Shown: positions 9,504 to 15,006 of the stretch, piece after piece | Numbering within the stretch: position 1 is the first letter of the stretch | Layout of the letters: the number at the start of each line of letters is the position of its first letter | Source: Pyronema omphalodes | Lineage: Eukaryota > Ascomycota > Pezizomycetes > Pezizales > Pyronemataceae | DNA length: 15,006 bases | Assembly (NCBI GenBank): GCA_024516155.1 | Contig: JAJJXM010000207.1 | Coordinates: 1-15,006 of the forward strand | Direction of reading: 5' to 3' | Position numbers and translations under genes: made by a program | The notes under the pieces: generated by a model | Seen by the model: only the letters and a program-made list of their open reading frames with translations | What the model was told of the DNA's origin: nothing | Databases searched by the model: none

Positions 9504-10351
9504 AAGGGGGCCGAAGGGAGGCTGAAAACCATCGACGAGTGATATCTTATGATCTGACATTCGATGGGGCGGTAACTTATCGGCATTGACTTTTTCGAAG
9601 ATTCCCAAGTACTGGTGGTATAGGGGTGGTATAATGGTCTTAAGATCCGGTTCCTCTTTCTCTGGTTGAAGAGCTCTGGTGATTTCATTCAAAGATAAGG
9701 AGAATTGTTCGACTTTTCCGTAACGGTTATTGGCATTGTTTACGATTCGTCGAAACGTTGTAGCTGAAATAGCACAGATCTTATTCTGTTGTTTCGGAGC
9801 AATACCCTTAACAGGGGTGGGTGTTAACGTGGTTCGGTGGGGGAGGCAGTTTGGTGATGAGAATTTGATATCGTTGTCGGCGAAGTTGATTGTAACATCG
9901 TGTTTACGAAGCCATGGGATTCCTAAAACGAGGGGATAATGACCAAGCCGAGTAACGTAGGCAGTTAGTAATTCATGATGGTCTCCTATTGTACTTTCGA
10001 CTTCAACGTATTCGGTGATGTCTCCTGATGAAATGGGTCGACCATCAATTACTTCGACCATTTTGGGGTGTTTTGATTGATAACGGGGGAAGTTGTGTTG
10101 GCGTGCGAAGTCTTCGTTCATGAAGGAAATTCCTGTGCATCCGCAGTCTACGAGAGCATGAGTATCGATTTTGGTATTGTGTTCAGTTAGTGTACATGGC
10201 ACGACCAAATGATTCCCATCCAATTCGTTTTCGTGTTTACTTGACAAAGAACTAGCGCATACATAAACGATTTCCTGAGATGAAACGAAAGACGAGGCCG
10301 GGGCTGGTCCAACAACAGAGCCAACAGGCTGTTGATGGACTACTCTTTTCC
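9490..10351 (-). pseudogene. pol: Element A pol, 5' part: aspartic protease and start of reverse transcriptase
   Basis: This frame is entered by a -1 shift from gag at the GGGAAAA heptamer (10346-10352). It encodes a retropepsin-like protease with ALVDCGCTGISF (catalytic Asp at 10146-10148) and the later VLGIPWL segment where the family has a hydrophobic-Gly motif, then a linker, then the conserved entry to Ty3-type reverse transcriptase (KLPPHR, DHKI, PPFGPLYSLS). Translation is cut by the LINE at 9489 and continues at 3450. The protease active site reads D-C-G-C where most relatives have D-S/T-G-A/S, so Cys replaces the residue after the catalytic Asp; activity is uncertain. An in-frame ATG at 10472 is not needed for expression if frameshifting is used. 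Confidence 0.9.
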
Positions 10352-10352
10352 C
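10307..10352 (-). promoter_or_regulatory. Programmed -1 frameshift signal of element A (GGGAAAA plus hairpin)
   Basis: In element sense the gag frame ends CAG GGA AAA GAG TAG. The bases 10352-10346 form G GGA AAA, a canonical X XXY YYZ slippery heptamer in the gag frame; slipping back one base gives GKRVVHQQ, the pol frame. After a 5-nt spacer, GTCCATCAACAG (10340-10329) can pair with CTGTTGTTGGAC (10318-10307): 12 positions, one T-T mismatch, 10-nt loop. Slippery site, spacer and stem all fit the standard signal. Folding was done by eye. Confidence 0.87.
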
Positions 10353-11458
10353 TGGGCGACGTCGGGGTTTGTTGGAATATCCAAAACCTCGGCGGCGGCT
10401 AGGCGAATCTTGCGGGAGTTGTTTGCTGCCAACGTAGAGCATTCGTTCTTGAAGTGATCGGCTGATCCACAATAAAGACAGGGTCCCTTAGCCATTCGTT
10501 CATCACGACGACGCTGGTTCTGAGCCTTTTGGGAAGCTGATAGGTCCATGGGGGCCGATCCGTAATTACCACTATTGGTATTCGTTGGGTGGGACGCTGG
10601 GCGAGACGGCGTGCAGCTGGAACGACTGGGGACCGAAGGAACGTGCCGCTTTGTGGTGTTTGAATGAGCTCGAATTCTATAATCTAGCTTCATGCAAAGA
10701 TCGACAAATTTGGTGAAGTTCTGAGGTTCTTCGGCTTGGTAAACAAGACTGGTCTGAAGGTCTCGAGAGAGACCACGCTTCAGAGCAGCCTTCTTTGCGT
10801 TTTCATCGTAGTTCAAGATAGCCATTAATCGTTGGAACTCTGCGTAATATTGGCTAAACTAACGGTTGCCCTGTTGAAGTTTATCCAATTCCGCAGATGC
10901 AGTACCAACTTGATCAGGATCTCCGAAGGCAGCTTCCAGAATTGTAAGGAGAGCCTCAACGTCCTTAAGCTTAATCTTATCTGTAAGGACGTAGGGTTGA
11001 ATTTGATTCTGAGCGTTGCCTTTGAGATATCCATAAGTATAACCTAGCTTATGTTGATCATCGGTAAAACGGGAGGAGTCTCCGGCGAGCTTGGATCTGA
11101 CCTTCGAGATGAAGTTCAAGAGTTCCTTGCGTTCACCAGAGAACTCAGGTGGGTGAGGTAATTCGATAGGACGGGTATTCGGAAGGGGACCGTTCTTCGT
11201 AAGGGCTTGTAGGAGTCGAACGGAGGCGTTGGCGCTTTCGACATCCCTTTCCAAGTCGGTAATTCCTTGGGCGTAGAGGGAGTTGTCCTTTCGAGCTTCT
11301 GTGAGTTCGACTCGGAGGTCATCTCTAAGTTGACAGTCTCGTTCGTATTCCTTTACGGCGTTGCGGACCAGTTTGATCTTCGTGGGGTCCTGTTTGACCT
11401 CCAACCTTTCGGCTTCGTTGAGGTACAGAGCCACGACGACCTTGTCATTTTGGTCCAT
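10340..11458 (-). pseudogene. gag: Element A gag (capsid and zinc knuckle), one amber stop
   Basis: 372 codons from ATG at 11458 to TAG at 10340-10342, interrupted by TAG at 10859-10861 (after LDKLQQGNR, before FSQYYAEFQRL). The N-terminal third is charged and coiled-coil-like; the middle is a Ty3-type capsid region (PPEFSGERKELLNFISKVRSKL, then the FSQYYAEF segment); the C-terminal part is basic and Ser/Pro-rich with one CX2CX4HX4C knuckle (CLYCGSADHFKNEC, 10439-10480). Gag forms the virus-like particle and packages the RNA. The open frame on both sides of the amber shows the stop is a recent lesion. Pol overlaps in the -1 frame at the 3' end. Confidence 0.92.
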
Positions 11459-11467
11459 TTCGAGGGA

Positions 11468-11638
11468 TTAACGGAGGTGCCAGATGTTGGTTTCGTCGTT
11501 ATATTTAATTCGAGTTGCTGCGTATTCGTTTCCGAGTTCTCGAGCAATTTCGATTTCGTCGAGGATGACGGGGTTTTCGAGGGAACGGAAAATCGGTAAT
11601 AGATTGATGAATTCGTAGAACCAGAGGTTGTGAAGCAT
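11468..11638 (-). CDS. 56-codon leader ORF upstream of element A gag
   Basis: An ATG at 11638-11636, 50 nt downstream of the primer site, opens a 56-codon frame that ends with TAA at 11468-11470, only 9 nt before the gag ATG. The product starts MLHNLWFYEF and ends NIWHLR; it is acidic in the middle and has no stop-prone or low-complexity look. I do not recognise it. A 5-codon ORF (ATG at 11832) precedes it in the LTR. It may be a regulatory uORF that lowers gag initiation, a small protein, or chance. Its existence is seen; any function is inference. Confidence 0.4.
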   Translation of the reverse strand: MLHNLWFYEFINLLPIFRSLENPVILDEIEIARELGNEYAATRIKYNDETNIWHLR

Positions 11639-11687
11639 GTAAAGCTTGTTGTAATCGAAAGTTGACGGTAGAGCCGGCAGGTCTTGA

Positions 11688-11699
11688 TTACACAGTTAT
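11688..11699 (-). other. Self-priming primer-binding site of element A
   Basis: Immediately inside the 5' LTR the element sense strand reads ATAACTGTGTAA. The exact reverse complement occurs in the LTR at 11971-11982, where it would form the RNA 5' end. No tRNA 3' end (TGG start) is present at this position. This is the arrangement of Tf1/sushi elements, whose primer site also starts ATAACTG and pairs with the first bases of the element's own transcript. The first base may be shared with the end of the LTR. Confidence 0.82.
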
Positions 11700-11970
11700 G
11701 TTGTAACGGCGAACAAGGGAGAGATAGCTGATGGAGAACCTGAGGGCTCTTCTCAATTATTCACTCTTGAGTTCAATGGATATAACCTTATAATAACTTC
11801 AACGTTAGAAACTCTTAAGCTGTGTCAAGCATCAACTTAGAGACTTTCTGTGTTTAGAAGTTCAAGGAAATAAACAAAGATTTCAAGGAACAAAGAGATC
11901 CAAAGACGGGAACGAGGACGAGGACGTAAACAAAGATTATGACAAAGTATTTGAATTTGTAAATAAAGAA

Positions 11971-11982
11971 ATAACTGTGTAA
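11971..11982 (-). promoter_or_regulatory. Predicted RNA 5' end of element A (primer sequence)
   Basis: In element sense this is TTACACAGTTAT, perfectly complementary to the primer site at 11688-11699. In the self-priming model the transcript starts at about 11982, so this defines the U3/R border. The match is seen; the start site is inferred. Confidence 0.7.
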
Positions 11983-12024
11983 GGAGAAAAGGAAAACAAA
12001 ATAAACAAACAAAGAAACAATCCT

Positions 12025-12032
12025 CTTATATA
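12025..12032 (-). promoter_or_regulatory. TATA box of element A LTR promoter
   Basis: Element sense reads TATATAAG with its first base at 12032, 50 nt upstream of the predicted transcript start (11982). Spacing is slightly long for metazoans but normal for fungal promoters. Confidence 0.55.
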
Positions 12033-12376
12033 CAATTTTTCCTCCTTACACGCCGAGCCACTATTTGCAGATTTTTCCCAAAAAAATAACTAAGTAAACA
12101 ACGCGGTCGCGGTTGCGCGTTCTAGACGCGCTAACGCGTTCGTACCAAATTAGCGTGTTTGCGTGCACAGCCTCGTCGCGAGCTCGTTGGCGTAACCCTA
12201 AGCGGAGTCACGCGCGCGCTTCTGTAACCCTCATCGTGCGCGTGTGTCCGTAACCCTAACCCTAGCTGTGCGCGTACGGTCACAAACCTAACCCTAGTTT
12301 GTGTGCGTGCGGGTGCAACCCTAACCCTAGTCACGTGAATCCAGATCAGCTGCGATTGGAAAGATGGTGCAATACT

Positions 12377-12606
12377 GATAAGGTCACATGACTAGATCTT
12401 ATCTTATCGATAAGATGATCGTGCCCTAGCCCTAGTCACGTGTGCGCACATTAGTAGACCAGTGCGCGTGCATACTGATCTACTACTGATTAGAGCACGT
12501 GACCGATCTTATCTAATCGGATAAGATGATCGGTAGACCGTAGGTATGGAATTTCCGAAAAGGGATCCGAGCTGACCCCTAACCCTGGGCGGTAGGTCAC
12601 GTGACC
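12377..12606. promoter_or_regulatory. LTR upstream cluster: GATAAG pairs and CACGTG boxes
   Basis: Six GATAAG sites occur here (12377; reverse at 12398, 12403 and 12508; forward at 12409 and 12520), two of them forming the perfect palindrome CTTATCGATAAG and another pair facing each other across 6 bp. CACGTG occurs at 12437, 12496 and 12598 (and at 12332), the last inside the palindrome GGTCACGTGACC (12595-12606). These match the cores of fungal GATA factors and bHLH factors (Cbf1/SREBP class). Binding is inferred from motif only. Confidence 0.5.
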
Positions 12607-12782
12607 TTTTTGACAATTTGGGAATTGAGCGTAACCCTAACCCAGGCGAGTGACGAGTGATGATGGAAGACCGAGGGATTATAGAAATGGATAAACAAAC
12701 GAGTGCTGAATAATGAAGCGAATGATAATAGGTGAATGAATGACGAGGAGGGGGAAGGTAATAATTCTCGAGCCATGACAGA

Positions 12783-14036
12783 GGACTCCCACCACCTCCA
12801 CCACCACCATCTGACCCTTCTGACGACGAGGATTCAGATGATGAATACATCAGAAAAGCCTTGGAGAGAAAGCGGCAGGAGCGTAAGGAAAAGGCAAAAC
12901 AAAAGAACCCGGAAACAAAGAATGCAACAGAGGCATTCTTAGAATCATTTGTTAATAAATTGCAGCAATCTGGAGTCAACGAGCCGAGGAGACCCAAAAT
13001 GCCAGAAATGAAGGCTCCTCAATATTTTTCTGGAAAGGATAAAAATTTGTTTAGGGCTTGGTGGATGTCTGTTCAAGATTACATCGCAACATACGCCAAG
13101 GCCATTCCGGATGAGGACGATCAGGTTAAATAGGTTGGAAGCTTACTTACGCACAAGGCGTTAAGTTGGCACCAGGAACGGCGAAAGTCCATTCAGAGAC
13201 AAGGACTCAAGGATACATGGCAAGCTTTCTCAAGTTCAATCGAAACCAGATTTGAGGATAAGCGAGAGGCCCAGAAGGACATTAAAAGGATAACGGAGCT
13301 CCAGTATGAGGGAGACATCCATGACTATATCACCAAGTTGGAGGACCTTAATATGCGTGTGGGAGCAATTGGTCCTATGTATAGGAATGTGATTTGGGAG
13401 GCCATGACACCGGCCATTAAGAAGATGGTATATCAGAGAGTTGGGGGAATCCCAACTGACGATGAAGCAATGATTGATGCAGTGAAGGAAGCTGCTCACG
13501 TTGTTGAAAATTTGGATGAGGAATTAAAGGGTCATAAAAAGAAGTCTTTGGAAGTACGGGAAGACCGTCATAAGGACAAAGGAAAACAAAAGGAGACTGT
13601 GCGCCCGAAGGAGGTGCAGCACAAGGATAAATTTAAGGATAAAAAGGAGAAAAAGAGTTTTTCTGGGAAAAAGGACAAGAAGTCCATCTTTGCGTCAGGG
13701 AGGGAGGCTCTGCAGAATGTTCCTCAGAGCGAAATTGATAAGCATAAGAAGGAGAAGGCAGACTGTTGGAGGTGCGGGCGATCAGGACATAAGATGTTTG
13801 ATTGTTACGCTAAGAAAACAGTTGGAGGAACAGAGCTCTCTGGCGAAGGAAAGGTTGCTTCCTCTGGTAAGAGGAAGAGAGACGATGATGATGATGGGAA
13901 TAAAGGGCAGGAGAAGCCCAAAGAAACAAAAAAGACAAAGACCGCAGCAGTGCGGCAGGATGAGTATGAGACAATGGAAGATGCTCCGCCCAGGATTTGG
14001 GAGATTGAGCAAAATGATGAGGAGTCGGATTTTTAA
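12783..14036 (+). pseudogene. gag: Element C gag, 5'-truncated, one amber stop
   Basis: 417 codons remain, open from the LTR junction to TAA at 14034-14036, apart from TAG at 13131-13133. It starts in a Pro-rich and then Asp/Ser-rich acidic stretch, followed by a Lys/Arg/Glu-rich helix, a retrotransposon capsid domain (PQYFSGKDKNLFRAWWMSVQDYI; WHQERRKSIQ; a DIHDYITKLEDLN region), a Lys-rich linker, one CX2CX4HX4C knuckle (CWRCGRSGHKMFDC, 13764-13805) and an acidic tail. The amber follows DDQVK, where capsid domains of this type often have Trp; a TGG-to-TAG change would explain it. The gag stop directly follows a GGATTTT slippery site, so pol is made by -1 frameshift. Confidence 0.88.
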
Positions 14037-14867
14037 GATCCTCTAGGGTTGCGTCACCTGAGGAGGAGGAATGTACATCTGACGCAGGAAATATTATATG
14101 TTGTGGAACAAAGAGAAAATCAACAGACAACTTGGGGTCGATCAAGACAAAAAATCGACGAACCAACAAAGGAACCTCTTCCAAGGGAATAACAAAGGAA
14201 GCCTTGGTTCCACCTTATCACGGAAAAAGGCCAATAATCAACATGGTGTTGAATTGGACAAAGAACAAATTTCGGACGGTGCGAGTCCTACTTGATACAG
14301 GCTCCACCTCAGCGTTACTGGACAAAGGTTTTGTCCAAACTTACAAAATTCCTACTGTGAAGAGAGACCAGCCTCTTCAAATACGCAACTTCAATAATGA
14401 GGTAGTTGCTGGAGCTGAAGAATTCTTTACAGTTCCTTTTATGCTGCAGCACAAACAGCACTTTGCAGCAGAATCTTTCGAAGTCGCCCCTCTTGACAGC
14501 GACTGCAACGTCATCTTACCTTACTGGTGGATGGCAAAACATCAACCATGCAACATGTGGGGAGAAAGCAATAACATCTCCTTTACAACACCACGTTGCA
14601 TCGAACATTGTACTAAGGCTCAGGCCAGTACATTTTCCCTTAAGGTCGATCGAAGAGTACTTGACCATCCTGAGGCCTCAGTTATAGGCCATATTTCAGC
14701 TGTTGCCACTAAGGAGGAATTATCAGAGGCACTTCAACAAGTCCCTGAGAAATTTCGTAAGTGGATCAACATTATGACCAAGGAAGCAGCAGACAAGCTT
14801 CCTGAACACAAACCCTACGACCACGCCATAGATTTGAAGGGAGGAGAAACTCCTCCTTGGGGACCAG
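14021..14867 (+). pseudogene. pol: Element C pol: aspartic protease, truncated at start of reverse transcriptase
   Basis: This frame is -1 relative to gag; it opens after TGA at 14018-14020, so it overlaps gag by 16 nt only. After a basic, low-conservation linker comes a retropepsin-like protease: RVLLDTGSTSALLDKGF with the standard DTGS active site at about 14294, and NVILPYWWM as the distal hydrophobic segment. It continues with KLPEHKPYDHAIDL and GGETPPWGPV, the invariant lead-in to Ty3-type reverse transcriptase. Exactly there the sequence turns into TTAGGG repeats. No stop occurs between 14021 and the end of the window, so the frame reads on into the telomere as Val-Arg repeats. All polymerase and integrase domains are missing. 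Confidence 0.87.
14027..14086 (+). promoter_or_regulatory. Programmed -1 frameshift signal of element C (GGATTTT, possible pseudoknot)
   Basis: Gag ends TCG GAT TTT TAA. Bases 14027-14033 read G GAT TTT, the slippery heptamer known from dianthoviruses, with the gag stop immediately after. Downstream, TCCTC (14039-14043) can pair with GAGGA (14060-14064) after a 5-nt spacer, and TGCGTCA (14050-14056), lying in that loop, is exactly complementary to TGACGCA (14080-14086); together these could form an H-type pseudoknot. The heptamer and frames are clear; the fold is by eye. Confidence 0.72.
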
Positions 14868-15006
14868 TTAGGGTTAGGGTTAGGGTTAGGGTTAGGGTTA
14901 GGGTTAGGGTTAGGGTTAGGGTTAGGGTTAGGGTTAGGGTTAGGGTTAGGGTTAGGGTTAGGGTTAGGGTTAGGGTTAGGGTTAGGGTTAGGGTTAGGGT
15001 TAGGTT
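14868..15006 (+). repeat. Terminal telomere tract (TTAGGG)n
   Basis: Twenty-two perfect TTAGGG units (14868-14999) are followed by TTAGGTT at the end of the window. The G-rich strand runs 5' to 3' outward, as required of a chromosome end. There is no degenerate transition: the repeats begin directly after GGACCAG of element C pol. The irregular last unit may be an assembly or read-end effect. Confidence 0.96.

Larger units (their letters stand above)
1..12780 (-). mobile_element. Ty3/gypsy chromovirus (element A), 3' LTR cut by window edge
   Basis: Bases 1-531 and 12249-12780 are near-identical direct repeats, so the intervening DNA is the body of an LTR retrotransposon. Its genes read right to left: gag, protease, reverse transcriptase, RNase H, integrase, chromodomain, which is the Ty3/gypsy order (integrase last). 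The C-terminal chromodomain makes it a chromovirus. The LTR edge reads TGTCA in element sense; a polypurine tract abuts the 3' LTR and a self-complementary primer site abuts the 5' LTR. A LINE (3451-9489) interrupts it. Without the LINE and one copy of its target duplication the visible part is about 6.7 kb. By eye the LTRs differ by about 11 substitutions and one 1-nt length change over 531 bp, about 98% identity. Six in-frame stops make this copy non-autonomous. Confidence 0.95.
11699..12780 (-). repeat. 5' LTR of element A, complete (about 1082 bp)
   Basis: In element sense it starts TGTCATGG at 12780 and ends ACAACA at 11699, giving TG...CA ends. U3 would be 12780-11983, with R and U5 from 11982 to 11699, based on the self-primer match. 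U3 contains four CACGTG boxes, six GATAAG motifs, several CCCTAA blocks and a CpG-dense stretch (about 12100-12225); U5 is A/T-rich and has no gene. The right edge abuts the gag of a different retrotransposon, so the LTR marks the insertion point. Confidence 0.9.
12781..14867 (+). mobile_element. Second Ty3/gypsy element (element C), truncated at both ends
   Basis: A plus-strand gag and the beginning of pol, unrelated in sequence to element A. The left side is cut by the LTR of element A inside the gag N-terminus; the right side is cut by telomere repeats within the conserved start of reverse transcriptase. No LTR of this element is visible. It is more A-rich than the LINE. Its missing 5' part should lie left of the window, beyond the end of element A, if A is a simple insertion. 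Confidence 0.88.

Noticed and set aside
7607..9688. A 693-codon ORF starting at 9688
   Set aside because: The first 66 codons lie in element A and the next 44 in the LINE leader; the open frame crosses the insertion junction by chance. ORF1 is called from the ATG at 9358.
12781..12810. Trinucleotide-like CCA/CCT run as a microsatellite
   Set aside because: It is in frame with gag and encodes a Pro-rich stretch continuous with the downstream capsid protein.
12509..12997. 162-codon minus-strand ORF spanning the LTR and element C gag
   Set aside because: It crosses an insertion junction and is antisense to gag; no motif.

Overview
The window is the right-hand end of a linear nuclear chromosome, most likely from a fungus (a filamentous ascomycete fits best, but this is not proven). 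The last 139 bases are a TTAGGG telomere tract running outward in the correct orientation. Everything inside it is nested retrotransposon DNA. I see no host single-copy gene, rRNA, tRNA or CRISPR array.

Layout. (A) Bases 1-12780 are a minus-strand Ty3/gypsy chromovirus. Its 5' LTR (11699-12780) is complete; its 3' LTR (1-531) runs off the left edge. Between them, reading right to left, are a 12-nt self-complementary primer site, a 56-codon leader ORF, gag with a CCHC knuckle, a GGGAAAA -1 frameshift site with a hairpin, protease, reverse transcriptase, RNase H, integrase, a C-terminal chromodomain and a polypurine tract. (B) A 6.0-kb minus-strand LINE of Tad1/I type (3451-9489) sits inside the reverse transcriptase of A, flanked by a perfect 14-bp target duplication. 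Its ORF1 and ORF2 overlap by ATGA, and ORF2 is split by one 1-nt frameshift. (C) Bases 12781-14867 are the gag and start of pol of a second, unrelated plus-strand Ty3/gypsy element. It is cut on its left by the LTR of A and on its right by the telomere. It has its own -1 frameshift heptamer, GGATTTT directly followed by the gag stop TAA.

Inferred history: C was present first, A inserted into its gag, B inserted into A, and at an unknown time the chromosome broke in the reverse transcriptase start of C and was capped by telomere repeats. A carries six in-frame stops, at least four of which are best explained as CGA-to-TGA changes. B has only the frameshift. C has one visible amber codon.

Most notable: two independent, textbook-like gag-pol frameshift modules in one 15-kb window; a Tf1/sushi-type self-priming arrangement with a chromodomain integrase; an LTR promoter region loaded with short TTAGGG-like blocks, CACGTG boxes and paired GATA motifs; and a pol reading frame that runs open into the telomere, where it encodes a Val-Arg repeat. 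All alignments, counts and foldings were done by eye.
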